Positions 17,667 through 26,026 of a stretch of 64,000 nucleotides of DNA are shown here, piece by piece. This DNA comes from Polaribacter sejongensis. GTDB taxonomy: Bacteria; Bacteroidota; Bacteroidia; Flavobacteriales; Flavobacteriaceae. The notes beneath the pieces are model-generated. The model did no database searches, had not been told where the DNA came from, and saw only the letters and a program-made list of their open reading frames with translations. The position numbers and the translations under genes were made by a program. The DNA lies in contig NZ_CP150667.1 of the NCBI RefSeq assembly GCF_038024065.1, positions 1,426,001 through 1,490,000 on the forward strand. Direction: 5' to 3'. Every line of letters starts with the position of its first letter. Position 1 is the stretch's first letter.

Positions 17667-18077
17667 TTGGGTAAAATTCTCGCCATCGATTTTGGTAAAA
17701 AAAGAACAGGTATTGCAGTTACAGATGAACTACAAATTATTGCCTCTGGTTTAACAACGGTGAACACCGATGATTTAATTCCTTTTCTGAAAAAATATAT
17801 TTCTGAAAATAAAGTAGATCTTTTTCTGGTAGGAAAACCGAAACAGATGAATAATACAGATAGTGAAAGTGAAGTTTTAATACTTCCATTTCTAAAAAAA
17901 CTAGAAAACCAAATACCTCAAATTCCGTTGTTAAGAATTGATGAACGTTTTACTTCTAAAATGGCTTTTCAAACAATGATTGATGGTGGCTTAAATAAAA
18001 AACAACGTAGAAACAAAGCTTTGGTTGATGAAATTAGTGCTACCATTATTTTACAGTCTTATTTATATAGTAAGTAA
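17667..18077 (+). CDS. ruvX: YqgF/RuvX family Holliday junction resolvase-like nuclease
   Basis: RNase H-fold protein of 136 residues from the TTG at 17667 (MGKILAIDFGKKRTGIAVTD). RuvX is essential in E. coli and linked to 16S rRNA 5' maturation. The first catalytic aspartate is in 'ILAIDFGKKRTGIA', the glutamate region is 'LRIDERFTSKMA', and the last aspartate is in 'ALVDEISATIILQSYL'. The upstream TTG at 17649 lies within the -7 promoter box and is rejected as start. A short leader of about 10 bases follows from this. Confidence 0.88.
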   Translation: MGKILAIDFGKKRTGIAVTDELQIIASGLTTVNTDDLIPFLKKYISENKVDLFLVGKPKQMNNTDSESEVLILPFLKKLENQIPQIPLLRIDERFTSKMAFQTMIDGGLNKKQRRNKALVDEISATIILQSYLYSK

Positions 18078-18302
18078 TAAAACGCAAAGTTGTTAGATTA
18101 TTTCTTAATGTTATTCTATTAATTTAGCAACTTTTACAATTTAGTTTTTTCATCCGAAGAATGAGAAACTCACTTTTAAACAATAGGTTCTTTTTAGATG
18201 TTTTTATCTTATTAGATCAAAGACAAAACTGTTTAAAAAATAAAACTTCAAAAAAAATTAAAATCCAATTTCAAAAAATTCGTAATTCGTAATTGTAAAT
18301 TG

Positions 18303-18310
18303 TATTTTTG
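18303..18310 (+). promoter_or_regulatory. -7 element (TATTTTTG) for peptide deformylase
   Basis: TATTTTTG followed by C, 20 bases before the def ATG. The upstream 'cgtaattcgtaattgtaaattg' is a small tandem of CGTAATT. Confidence 0.6.
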
Positions 18311-18330
18311 CCAATCTTAAAAATAAAGAA

Positions 18331-18921
18331 ATGATATTACCAGTTGTAGCTTACGGAGATCCTGTTTTACGAAAAATGTCCGTAGAAATTGATGCAGATT
18401 ATCCTAATTTAGAAAAATTGATTTCTAATATGAAAGAAACCATGTACAATGCTTCTGGTGTTGGTTTGGCAGCTCCTCAGATTGGTAAAGCAATCCGTTT
18501 ATTTGTTATTGACGCTTCTCCTTTTGCTGAAGATGAAGATTTATCTGAAAAGGATAGAGCAGCTTTAAAGGATTTTAATAAAGTATTTATAAATGCTAAA
18601 ATACTAAAGGAAGAAGGTGACGAATGGGCTTTTAACGAAGGGTGTTTAAGCATTCCTGATGTTAGAGAAGACGTTTTTCGTCAGCCAGAAATTACTATTG
18701 AATATCAAGATGAAGATTTTAAAACTCATACAGAAACTTTAGACGGTTTAGCAGCAAGGGTTTTTCAACATGAATACGACCATATAGATGGAGTCTTGTT
18801 TACAGACAAACTTTCTTCCCTTAAAAAGAGGTTGATTAAAAAGAAATTAGAAAATATTTCTAAGGGAAAAATTAATGCAGATTACAGAATGCGTTTCCCA
18901 AATGCTAAAAAAGGTAAATAA
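18331..18921 (+). CDS. def: Peptide deformylase
   Basis: Removes the formyl group from nascent proteins. All three metal motifs are present in 196 residues: 'GVGLAAPQIG' (43-52), 'EGCLSIPD' with the cysteine ligand (about 107-114), and 'HEYDHIDGVLF' with the two histidines and catalytic glutamate (about 150-160). A Bacteroidota-type insertion ('SPFAEDEDLSEKDRAALKDF') lies between the first two motifs. It follows ruvX on the same strand, as in many flavobacteria, but with its own promoter. Confidence 0.96.
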   Translation: MILPVVAYGDPVLRKMSVEIDADYPNLEKLISNMKETMYNASGVGLAAPQIGKAIRLFVIDASPFAEDEDLSEKDRAALKDFNKVFINAKILKEEGDEWAFNEGCLSIPDVREDVFRQPEITIEYQDEDFKTHTETLDGLAARVFQHEYDHIDGVLFTDKLSSLKKRLIKKKLENISKGKINADYRMRFPNAKKGK

Positions 18922-19022
18922 CAAAAAACCATGTCTTTTTCTAGTTCAGTCACAAGCTTTTGTTTTTGATTTAAGAAAACGTTTGCCTGTTTTGGAAATG
19001 ACATCTAATAAAATATACAAAA

Positions 19023-19445
19023 ATGGAATTTAACAAAATTATTGCCGTAACTGGTAAACCTGGATTATTTCAAGTAATCTCACAATCTAAAAATGCAGTA
19101 ATCGCAGAATCTTTAGTAGAAAAAAAACGTGTAGCAATTAATGCTGCTCAAAACGTTAGCCTATTAGAAAACATAGCAATTTACACCTATGAAGAAGATG
19201 TACCTTTATTAAACATTTTTACTTCTATGTATGAAAAAACAGAAGGTAAAGAAGCGTTATCTCATAAAGAAAGCAGTAAAAATTTAACCGCTTTTTTCTC
19301 TGAGGTTTTACCTGGTTATGATGAAGAAAGAGTATATGCTTCTAACATCAAAAAAGTAATTCAGTGGTTTAATATGTTAGTAAAAGCAGGTATGGAATTT
19401 CCTAAAGTAGAAGAAGTTGCTGCTGAAGAAACTGAAAAAGAGTAG
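19023..19445 (+). CDS. DUF5606 domain protein
   Basis: A 140-residue cytoplasmic protein whose N-terminus 'MEFNKIIAVTGKPGLFQVIS' begins an SH3-like barrel, followed by a helical part. The sequence fits DUF5606, found mainly in Bacteroidota next to def, ruvX and mazG as here. Function is unknown. The acidic C-terminus ('VEEVAAEETEKE') is low complexity. It is probably cotranscribed with def (gap about 100 bases). Confidence 0.8.
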   Translation: MEFNKIIAVTGKPGLFQVISQSKNAVIAESLVEKKRVAINAAQNVSLLENIAIYTYEEDVPLLNIFTSMYEKTEGKEALSHKESSKNLTAFFSEVLPGYDEERVYASNIKKVIQWFNMLVKAGMEFPKVEEVAAEETEKE

Positions 19446-19803
19446 ACAGTATTCAGTCACGGTCACAGTTTTCAGTGAGCTTGTTTGTGGTATTAAGTAT
19501 TAAAAACCAAATAATATAACGAATGTCATTTCGAGATGAGCTTTTTTAAGCGATTGAGAAATCTCATAATTATATTTAGGTTTACAATAGGTTTCACATA
19601 ATATACAACATAGAAACTGAAAAAGGAGTAAACAGTTTTCAGTCTCAGTTTTCAGTCTCAGTTTTCAGTTAGCTTGTTTGTAGTATTAAGCATTAAATAA
19701 TATAATAATTGTCCTTCCGAACGAAGAATGAGGAGGGATTTCTTTTAGATTTCTCAATCGTTTATCAACTCATTTCGAAATGACATTTTAATAAAACATC
19801 GTT
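19446..19803. repeat. Repeat-filled intergenic region with an internal direct duplication
   Basis: No gene. 'ttttcagtgagcttgtttgtggtattaag' (from about 19470) recurs with few changes as 'ttttcagttagcttgtttgtagtattaag' (from about 19662). Both copies are followed by an 'aaataatataa' tract and a TGTC/TGTCCTTCCGAACGAA element. TCATTTCGA (19526) and TCATTTCGAAATGACATT (about 19773-19790) are copies of the dispersed TCATTTCGAAATGACA repeat. Three short tandem CAGTTTTCAGT(CT) units lie at about 19632-19666. Confidence 0.65.
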
Positions 19804-20583
19804 TTGAATAGCAGAAAAGAACAATTAGCCGCTTTTAATAGATTGTTAGACATTATGGATGATCTTCGCGAGAAGTGTCCGTGGGATAAAAAACAAACTT
19901 TAGAAAGTTTACGTCATCTTACTATTGAAGAAACGTATGAATTGGCCGATGCTATTCTAGATAATGACTTACAAGAAATTAAAAAAGAATTAGGCGATGT
20001 GCTTCTGCACATCGTCTTTTATGCTAAAATTGGAAGTGAAAAAAAGGCTTTTGATATTGCCGATGTAGCTAATGCTATATGCGACAAATTAATACACAGA
20101 CACCCTCATATTTACGGAGATGTTGTTGCCGAAACGGAAGAAGAAGTAAAACGTAATTGGGAACAATTAAAATTAAAAGAAGGAAACAAATCTGTTCTAG
20201 AAGGTGTTCCTAAAAGTTTACCTGCCGTTGTAAAAGCAAGTAGAATTCAAGAAAAAGTAAAAGGTGTTGGTTTCGATTGGGAAAAACCCGAACAAGTTTG
20301 GGAAAAAGTACAAGAAGAACTAACAGAACTAAACGAAGAAGTAAAAGCAGGAAACCAAGAAAATACCGAAAAGGAATTTGGTGATGTCTTATTTTCTATG
20401 ATTAACTACGCTCGTTTTATTGGTGTAAACCCAGAAAATGCTTTAGAAAAAACCAACAAAAAATTTATCAATCGTTTTCAGTTTTTAGAGCAAGAAGCTA
20501 AAAAAGAAGGCAAAGATCTTGCTGATATGTCTTTAACTGAAATGGATGTGTATTGGGAAAAATCAAAGGAGTTTTTTAGGTAA
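19804..20583 (+). CDS. mazG: Nucleoside triphosphate pyrophosphohydrolase MazG
   Basis: Two-domain all-alpha NTP pyrophosphatase of 259 residues. The first MazG repeat has 'EETYELADAI' and 'KKELGDVLLHIVFYAKIGSE' (metal-binding E and D). The second has 'EELTELNEEVK' and 'EKEFGDVLFSMINYARF'. 'LREKCPWDKKQTLESLRHLT' is the family hallmark near the N-terminus. The start is TTG (19804), giving the usual 'MNSRKEQLAAFNRLL' beginning. The next ATG (19855) would cut into the domain. The stop abuts the stop of the convergent glycosyltransferase without a gap. Confidence 0.94.
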   Translation: MNSRKEQLAAFNRLLDIMDDLREKCPWDKKQTLESLRHLTIEETYELADAILDNDLQEIKKELGDVLLHIVFYAKIGSEKKAFDIADVANAICDKLIHRHPHIYGDVVAETEEEVKRNWEQLKLKEGNKSVLEGVPKSLPAVVKASRIQEKVKGVGFDWEKPEQVWEKVQEELTELNEEVKAGNQENTEKEFGDVLFSMINYARFIGVNPENALEKTNKKFINRFQFLEQEAKKEGKDLADMSLTEMDVYWEKSKEFFR

Positions 20584-21546
20584 TTATTTATTTTTATTCG
20601 GATAAAATTTCGATTCTAAAAACCCTAATCCATATCCTAAAAACTGGGTTAAAGAAGTAAACATACTTAAAAACGCCACATACAAGTTCTTATTCTGCAC
20701 TAAAGAATCAAGGAATATTAGCAAAAAATAAAATCCGTAAAAATAGAGCAATTGATTGTAGCCAAAGATTGCTAAAATAATACTTGCATCAATTCCAATA
20801 ATAAACAAAGAAGGAAACCAATAGGTCGGTTTTGCTGTTTCTGGATATTTTTTATTCAGAATTGGTCTTGCAGTTCCGAAACCAAAAGTCTGTTTAAAAA
20901 ATTGCTGAATTGTACTTCTTCTTTTATGGTAGACAAATGCTTTTTCTATCAACTGTGTTTCACAACCGTTTTCCCAAAGTCGAAAAGTTAAATCGATGTC
21001 TTCTCCGTTTTTCATTTTAGAAAAACCATGTGTTTGTTCAAATGCTTTCTTAGACAAACCAAGATTAAAGCTTCTTGGTTGAAACTTACCAACAGCTTGT
21101 TTTTTCCCTCTAATTCCGCCAGTAGTCAACACAGAAGTCATGGAGTAGTTAATCGCTTTTTGTAACGATGTAAAACTTTTATGTGCTGCATCTGGTCCTC
21201 CAAAAGCATCTGTATAATTTGTTTCTAACGCTTTTTTTACTTCGGATAAATACTGTGCTGGTACAATAACATCAGAATCTAAAATGATAAAATAATTTCC
21301 TGAAGCTTTTTGCATTCCAAAATTACGGCTAGCCCCTGCTCCACTGTTTTCTTTAAAAAAGTATTTTAAATGAAGCTGAGACTTATATTTCTCAACAATC
21401 ATTTCACTTTTTTCCGTAGAACCATCTTCTATAATTAAAATTTCAAAATCACTAGAAAAATCTTGTTTTGTAAGACTTTCTAACAACTCCTCTATTTCAT
21501 TAGGACGATTGTAAACTGGAATTATTAAGGAAAAATTGAGACTCAA
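20584..21546 (-). CDS. Family 2 glycosyltransferase with C-terminal membrane helices
   Basis: A 320-residue GT-A enzyme. It opens with 'FSLIIPVYNRPNEIEELLES' and has 'ENSGAGASRNFGMQKASG' and the metal site 'YFIILDSDVIVPAQYL' (about 86-101). 'GEDIDLTFRLWENG' is the ED-type catalytic region. Two or three hydrophobic helices (about 245-300) anchor it in the inner membrane. The acceptor is unknown, and a role in cell-surface glycan synthesis is inferred. It is transcribed alone and meets mazG end to end. Confidence 0.88.
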   Translation of the reverse strand: MSLNFSLIIPVYNRPNEIEELLESLTKQDFSSDFEILIIEDGSTEKSEMIVEKYKSQLHLKYFFKENSGAGASRNFGMQKASGNYFIILDSDVIVPAQYLSEVKKALETNYTDAFGGPDAAHKSFTSLQKAINYSMTSVLTTGGIRGKKQAVGKFQPRSFNLGLSKKAFEQTHGFSKMKNGEDIDLTFRLWENGCETQLIEKAFVYHKRRSTIQQFFKQTFGFGTARPILNKKYPETAKPTYWFPSLFIIGIDASIILAIFGYNQLLYFYGFYFLLIFLDSLVQNKNLYVAFLSMFTSLTQFLGYGLGFLESKFYPNKNK

Positions 21547-21656
21547 ATTATAAATATTTTCAACGTTTTAAAAGTAAAACCAATTTAAAACGATCTTGTA
21601 AATGTAAAAAATTGAACGCTCATAAATCAAAAAAAACAACAAAAAAACAGATAGCT

Positions 21657-22280
21657 TTAGCTTAGTATAATCGAAAATGCCATCAAAATAAAAATAAACC
21701 CACTAATTTTATTTAGCCAGACATTAAAACTAGGATTACTCTGTAGCTTTTGAGAAAAAAGACTCGCAAAAAAAGACAATCCTAAATACCAAACTGTACC
21801 AATAAGCGCAAATGTAAAACCTAATAAAAGAAAAGGCACTGGATTTTCTATTTCCAGAGGGTTGATAAACTGTGGAAAGAAGGCTAAAAAGAATAATGCA
21901 ACTTTCGGGTTTAACGTATTGGTTAGAAATCCTGACCAAAAATCGCTTTTCCCTTTTTTTCGAGGCTTATTCTCATCACCAAAATCCATTATTTTTTTAC
22001 GGTTTTTAAGCTTTAAAAAACCAACATACACCAAGTACAGAAAACCAACATATTTTATCACATCAAAAGCCAATTCCGATTTAGAAATCAACACAGATAA
22101 TCCCAAAGCACCTAAAAAGGTATGTGTTAATACTCCTGCATTAATACCCAAAGCAGCATGTATTCCAGATTTTCTTCCCTGACCAATAGATTTATTTAAA
22201 ACAAAAACGGTATCGATGCCTGGAGTGATTACAAAAAACAATGCACTCAACATAAAAGCTATAAAATTTTCTATTCCCAT
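21657..22280 (-). CDS. LysE/RhtB family amino-acid exporter
   Basis: A 207-residue inner-membrane exporter with five or six hydrophobic helices. The RhtB/LysE hallmark 'TPGIDTVFVLNKSIGQGRKSGIHAALGI' region is at about 19-46. 'FWSGFLTNTLNPKVALFFLAFFPQF' (about 112-136) is the second signature. The substrate is not predictable in detail. The divergent LysR-type regulator 75 bases away is the usual partner of such exporters. Confidence 0.88.
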   Translation of the reverse strand: MGIENFIAFMLSALFFVITPGIDTVFVLNKSIGQGRKSGIHAALGINAGVLTHTFLGALGLSVLISKSELAFDVIKYVGFLYLVYVGFLKLKNRKKIMDFGDENKPRKKGKSDFWSGFLTNTLNPKVALFFLAFFPQFINPLEIENPVPFLLLGFTFALIGTVWYLGLSFFASLFSQKLQSNPSFNVWLNKISGFIFILMAFSIILS

Positions 22281-22322
22281 GATATTCTTATATTAAAATA
22301 AAACTGAATACAAAGGAACTAT

Positions 22323-22353
22323 TTTGCAACCTCTATAAAAATACTTATTTTTG
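22323..22353 (+). promoter_or_regulatory. Promoter of the lysR-type gene (TTTG-N19-TATTTTTG)
   Basis: TTTG (22323-22326) and TATTTTTG (22346-22353) are 19 bases apart, an exact match to the Bacteroidota promoter layout. The operator palindrome begins five bases downstream, so regulator binding would block transcription start. Confidence 0.75.
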
Positions 22354-22358
22354 ATTGA

Positions 22359-22379
22359 TTAATGCAAAAAACGCATTAA
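22359..22379. promoter_or_regulatory. LysR-type operator, inverted repeat with T-N11-A core
   Basis: Arms TTAATGC (22359-22365) and GCATTAA (22373-22379) are perfect complements around a 7-base spacer and contain the T-N11-A core typical of LysR-type sites. It sits between the lysR-type promoter and its ATG at 22382, an autorepression position, and upstream of the divergent exporter gene. Confidence 0.7.
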
Positions 22380-22381
22380 AC

Positions 22382-23251
22382 ATGACAACTCAACAAATAA
22401 AATATTTTCTAACCCTTGCTAGCGAACTCCATTTTTGGAAAACAGCAGAAAAGGTCTATATTTCTCAATCTTCTTTAAGTAGACAAATTCAGGCACTTGA
22501 AAGTGAAATGGGTATTCAACTATTTGAAAGAGATAAAAGAAACGTAAAGTTAACAGATGCAGGTACTTTTTTAAGAGATCATTGGTCTACAATGATAAAA
22601 GAACTGGACCAAGTACACCGACAAGCAAAAAAGATTGATGAAGGTACTTTAGGTTTTGTTTCTATCAGTTATCCTGGTTCTATTGCCTTTAAATTTCTTC
22701 CTAATTTTTTAGAAGTTATCAGTTCTAATCTACCAGATTTAAAATTAGAATTGATTGAGCCCACAGACGAGAGTCACGAAACATTATTACTAAATTACGA
22801 CACTGATATTGCTTTTAGTAGAGATAAAATAAATCATATAAACATAGATTCCTTAAAACTAAATTCTGAACCAATTTGTGTTGTAGTTCCCGAAAATCAT
22901 TGGTTAACCGAAGCTTCATTAAACAACATTAACGAGTTAAAAAACGAAAAATTTATTATTGCAGGCTTGCATCAGACCACTTTTTTCGCTTCCCTTTTAA
23001 GAACCTTTTTTGAGAAAAATAATTTTGAACCCAAAACTATCATAGAATCAGATTTTGGTGGCATGATTTTAAACCTTGTTTCTAGAGGACTTGGCATTTC
23101 TATTCTGCCGTATTCATATCAATTTTCTAAATACAAAAACATACGATTTATTGAACTAAATGAAGAAATAGACTTGTTTATCAATTGGAGAAAGAACGAC
23201 CCAAATAAAACCATTAATAAGATTATAGAGTTTAGTAAATTGGTGAAATAA
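22382..23251 (+). CDS. LysR-type transcriptional regulator
   Basis: A 289-residue LTTR. The winged-helix DNA-binding domain covers about 1-60 ('MTTQQIKYFLTLASELHFWK', 'AEKVYISQSSLSRQIQALE', 'LFERDKRNVKLTDAG'). The periplasmic-binding-like effector domain runs from about 88 to the end ('FVSISYPGSIAFKFLPNFLE', 'LVSRGLGISILPYSYQF'). The ATG at 22382 is preferred. The longer reading from TTG 22355 would run through the operator. It is divergent from the LysE-type exporter, which it probably controls. The effector is unknown but may be an amino acid. Confidence 0.92.
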   Translation: MTTQQIKYFLTLASELHFWKTAEKVYISQSSLSRQIQALESEMGIQLFERDKRNVKLTDAGTFLRDHWSTMIKELDQVHRQAKKIDEGTLGFVSISYPGSIAFKFLPNFLEVISSNLPDLKLELIEPTDESHETLLLNYDTDIAFSRDKINHINIDSLKLNSEPICVVVPENHWLTEASLNNINELKNEKFIIAGLHQTTFFASLLRTFFEKNNFEPKTIIESDFGGMILNLVSRGLGISILPYSYQFSKYKNIRFIELNEEIDLFINWRKNDPNKTINKIIEFSKLVK

Positions 23252-23405
23252 CATTCAAAATAATAAATGATTAAAAAGTAAATTGTTTTTAAACTTGGCT
23301 ATTTTAAAGCGTTTAATCTTCATCAATACCAAATATTTCAATAAAACATGTAACAAATCCTTTAAATTAGTCGTCTAAAAAGAGAACCTAACTACCAAAC
23401 TCGTT

Positions 23406-24086
23406 ATGAAAAAACTTCTATCTTTAATATTTTTACTTGTTTTATTTACAAGCTGTACCTCACGAAAAAACTCAGAAGAATTTATTTCAACTACACAAGG
23501 ACGTTATTTATTTAATGACAATGAAGTCATAGAAATCTATTTTAAAGAACAAAAATTGTACGCAAAATGGCGTGGAAGAACTGATCTTGAATTGCTAAAA
23601 GTTAATGATACTGCTTTTTACATGAAAGAGTTAAATGAAAAAATACTTTTTGTGAGTCGCCCACAAATGCATATTCAATTAGCAGAAAAAAGAGAACATA
23701 AAGGAATAAAATACGACTTCCGAAAATTAAAGAATGGAGAAAAAACGCCTCATGAATATTTTGAAGCTCAACAATTTGATAAAGCGTTGGATGCTTTTAA
23801 AATGATTCAACAAAAAGATTCATTAAACCCAATTATAAGTCAAGGAACCTTAAATAGATTAGGTTATAAGTATATTAAAAAAGAAGATTTTGATTCAGCT
23901 TTAGAGATTTTTAAAATAAACGCTATCTTATACCCAAATAAATCAAACGTTTTTGATAGCATGGCAGAAGCTTATTTTTTGAAAAAAGATACTGTCAATG
24001 CAATTATCAACTTTAAAAAAGCGTTAGCTATTAACCCAGAAAACAGAAATTCTGAACGTTTTTTAAAGAAAATAACAAAGAAATAA
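23406..24086 (+). CDS. Lipoprotein with C-terminal TPR repeats
   Basis: A 226-residue protein with a lipoprotein signal peptide (lipobox LFTSC, Cys17). A beta-rich middle part (about 28-100) is followed by TPR hairpins (about 115-220: 'YFEAQQFDKALDAFKMI', 'YKYIKKEDFDSALEIFKIN', 'MAEAYFLKKDTVNAIINFKKAL'). Flavobacterial serine hydrolases often have such tails, but no hydrolase domain is present here. The next gene starts on the base after its stop, so the two are cotranslated. Function is unknown. Confidence 0.75.
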   Translation: MKKLLSLIFLLVLFTSCTSRKNSEEFISTTQGRYLFNDNEVIEIYFKEQKLYAKWRGRTDLELLKVNDTAFYMKELNEKILFVSRPQMHIQLAEKREHKGIKYDFRKLKNGEKTPHEYFEAQQFDKALDAFKMIQQKDSLNPIISQGTLNRLGYKYIKKEDFDSALEIFKINAILYPNKSNVFDSMAEAYFLKKDTVNAIINFKKALAINPENRNSERFLKKITKK

Positions 24087-24623
24087 ATGACACTAGAAGA
24101 ACTAAAATATCCGATAGGAAAAACAAATATTCCTAAAAACATCACAAATAAAAATATTGAAGATTGGATTTCTATTTTGGAAAGATTTCCTCAAGAACTA
24201 GAATTCCTAACCAAAGACCTATCTGACAAACAATTAGACACACCTTACCGTGAGGGCGGTTGGACAATTAGACAAGTAATACATCATTGTTATGACAGTC
24301 ATCATAATTCATATACGCGTTTTAAATGGGCTTTAACAGAAGACAAACCTGTTATTAAAGCCTATTATGAAGAACGTTGGGCAGAATTAGAAGATTCTAA
24401 ATCTGACCCTGTATTTTTATCAATTGATGCTTTAAAAGCATTACATTCTAAATGGGTGTATTTCTTACGTAAATTGACGGATACACAGTTAAACAAAACA
24501 TTTATTCATCCTTCAGGAAATGTAGAAGTTAGTTTAAAAGAAAACATTTGTATATATGCTTGGCACAGTAAACACCATTTTGCACACATAGAAGAATTGA
24601 TGATTCGTGAAGGCTGGAAATAA
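24087..24623 (+). CDS. DinB/YfiT-like putative metal-dependent hydrolase or thiol transferase
   Basis: A 178-residue four-helix DinB-superfamily protein of the YfiT/BstA type ('YPIGKTNIPKNIT' start, 'YREGGWTIRQVIHHCYDSHHN'). The expected metal histidines are in 'IRQVIHHCYDSH' and 'AWHSKHHFAHIEELM'. Firmicute relatives transfer bacillithiol, while the B. subtilis YfiT structure shows a nickel/zinc site. The actual thiol in this organism is not shown by the sequence. It is second in a four-gene run with 0-10 base gaps. Confidence 0.82.
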   Translation: MTLEELKYPIGKTNIPKNITNKNIEDWISILERFPQELEFLTKDLSDKQLDTPYREGGWTIRQVIHHCYDSHHNSYTRFKWALTEDKPVIKAYYEERWAELEDSKSDPVFLSIDALKALHSKWVYFLRKLTDTQLNKTFIHPSGNVEVSLKENICIYAWHSKHHFAHIEELMIREGWK

Positions 24624-24632
24624 AAACGACTT

Positions 24633-25097
24633 ATGAAAACAGCTAAAGAATATTTTGATGAGTATGCAGTTAGTCATCAAAACGAAACAAACCAAGCGAT
24701 ACATTATATTTGTGTTCCTTTAATTTTTTTTAGTGTTATTGGTTTACTCATGAGTATACCAACCACATTTTTAGAAAACACATTAAACTTATCCAATCCT
24801 TTAATAGAAAATTGGGCTGTAATAGTTGGGCTTGTTATTTCTATTTTTTATCTGCGTTTAGGCTTTTGGTATTTTATAGAAATGTCTTTGATAATTTTTA
24901 TAGCAATTGCAGCTAATTTTTGGCTCGGTAATCAAGTAAACTTGCTTTTCGCTTCTTTAATTATTTTTGTTTTAGCTTGGATCGGGCAGTTTTATGGACA
25001 TAAAGTAGAAGGTGCTAAACCATCATTCTTAAAAGATTTAGAATTTTTATTGATTGGTCCTTTATGGGTAATACAAAAATTAGGAAAGAAAAAATAA
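24633..25097 (+). CDS. Mpo1-like (DUF962) membrane protein
   Basis: A 154-residue membrane protein of the DUF962/YGL010w group. Yeast Mpo1 is an Fe(II)-dependent dioxygenase that alpha-oxidises 2-hydroxy fatty acids. The conserved histidines appear in 'YAVSHQNETNQAIHYICVPL' (about 11-30) and 'AWIGQFYGHKVEGAKPSFL' (about 112-130). Four hydrophobic helices lie between and after them. Oxidation of sphingoid-type or hydroxy fatty acids would suit a Bacteroidota with sphingolipids, but this is inference. Confidence 0.82.
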   Translation: MKTAKEYFDEYAVSHQNETNQAIHYICVPLIFFSVIGLLMSIPTTFLENTLNLSNPLIENWAVIVGLVISIFYLRLGFWYFIEMSLIIFIAIAANFWLGNQVNLLFASLIIFVLAWIGQFYGHKVEGAKPSFLKDLEFLLIGPLWVIQKLGKKK

Positions 25098-25100
25098 AGA

Positions 25101-25439
25101 ATGAAAGAAGAAATTACCTTTGAAGATTTTTTAAAAGTTGATATTAGAATAGGAACTATTATTGAAGTAAATGATTTTCCTAAAGCAAGAAAACCTGCCT
25201 ATCAACTAAAAATTGATTTCGGCGCATTGGGCATTAAAAAGTCTAGTGCGCAAATAACAGATTTATATACAAAAGAAGATTTACTAAACAAACAAGTTGC
25301 TGTAGTTGTAAATTTTAAACCTAGACAAATTGCCAACTTTATGAGTGAATGTTTGGTGATAGGTGTTTATAATACAGCAGGAGATGTCGTTTTATTACAA
25401 GCCTCTAAAGAGATAAAAAACGGAGAGCAAGTTAATTAG
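25101..25439 (+). CDS. CsaA-type tRNA-binding domain protein
   Basis: A 112-residue OB-fold protein with 'FLKVDIRIGTIIEVNDFPKA' and 'KPAYQLKIDFG', matching CsaA and the tRNA-binding domain of MetRS/Arc1p. 'KKSSAQITDLYTKEDLLNKQ' and 'FMSECLVIGVY' complete the fold. CsaA has been described as an export-related chaperone and binds tRNA in structures. It ends the lipoprotein-DinB-Mpo1-CsaA run (3-base gap to the previous gene). Confidence 0.9.
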   Translation: MKEEITFEDFLKVDIRIGTIIEVNDFPKARKPAYQLKIDFGALGIKKSSAQITDLYTKEDLLNKQVAVVVNFKPRQIANFMSECLVIGVYNTAGDVVLLQASKEIKNGEQVN

Positions 25440-25440
25440 T

Positions 25441-25463
25441 GGTTTAAGGTTTAAGGTTTAAGG
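25441..25463. repeat. Heptamer tandem repeat (GGTTTAA)3
   Basis: Three perfect GGTTTAA units plus GG follow the csaA-type stop directly. Short tandem arrays of this size can vary by slippage. No function is evident. Confidence 0.75.
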
Positions 25464-25577
25464 AATTTAAAAAAATCACATAAAATAATCTTAAATATAG
25501 GATTTCTTTTAAAAAAGGCACAGATTGTCTATTGTCTCTAAAAATTATAAAATTGACCAAAAACAACTCTATTTAAA

Positions 25578-25736
25578 TTAATTCTTCGGATTATTTAAAA
25601 TAACTAAAGCTCCGATTACTCCAGGAATCCATCCGCAAAGCGTTAGTAAAAAAATAATAAAGAAAGAACCACAACCTTTATCTATCACAGAAAGTGGCGG
25701 AAAGAAAATAGCAAGTAATACTCTTATAAAACTCAT
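25578..25736 (-). CDS. YqaE/Pmp3 family small membrane protein
   Basis: A 52-residue ORF read from the ATG at 25734-25736 gives 'MSFIRVLLAIFFPPLSVIDK', two hydrophobic helices and 'GWIPGVIGALVILNNP'. This matches the UPF0057/Pmp3 family (stress-related small hydrophobic proteins) in length and motif order. The usual family wording is 'IFFPPLAVFL' and 'GWIPGVIHALY'. It stands alone on the minus strand in the gap after csaA. No TAnnTTTG box is clear upstream. Confidence 0.85.
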   Translation of the reverse strand: MSFIRVLLAIFFPPLSVIDKGCGSFFIIFLLTLCGWIPGVIGALVILNNPKN

Positions 25737-26003
25737 TTTTATATTTGGTTGGTTACAGAAATAAGACGAATTAAAAATAAATTTGTTACAGAAAAATGCT
25801 AAAAAAAATAAAGTTTAAAAATGATATTTTCTATTTATAACCTCAACAAAATCAACATTAAATAACAAAATAGATTTTATTTAAAATGAATTGTAGAAAA
25901 AACTCAAATATTATGTCAATAAAAGTGACTATCTTTATAAAAACGTGTCTTAAATTATAGCATATAAAAATAAATAATATGCTAACTAGTATTCTTAACT
26001 TTG
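25737..26003 (+). promoter_or_regulatory. AT-rich leader region with -7 element (TAACTTTG at 25996-26003)
   Basis: No ORF or RNA motif is recognised between the YqaE-like gene and the lipocalin-like gene. At its end TAACTTTG followed by C (25996-26003) is a good -7 box, 23 bases before the ATG at 26027. The preceding 120 bases are very AT-rich. Confidence 0.6.
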
Positions 26004-26026
26004 CAAAAAACTAATCTATATTACTT

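Noticed and set aside
25441..25463. Telomere-like or replication-origin-like GGTTTAA tandem
   Set aside because: Only three units; no DnaA boxes, no dnaA/dnaN genes and no hairpin end nearby.
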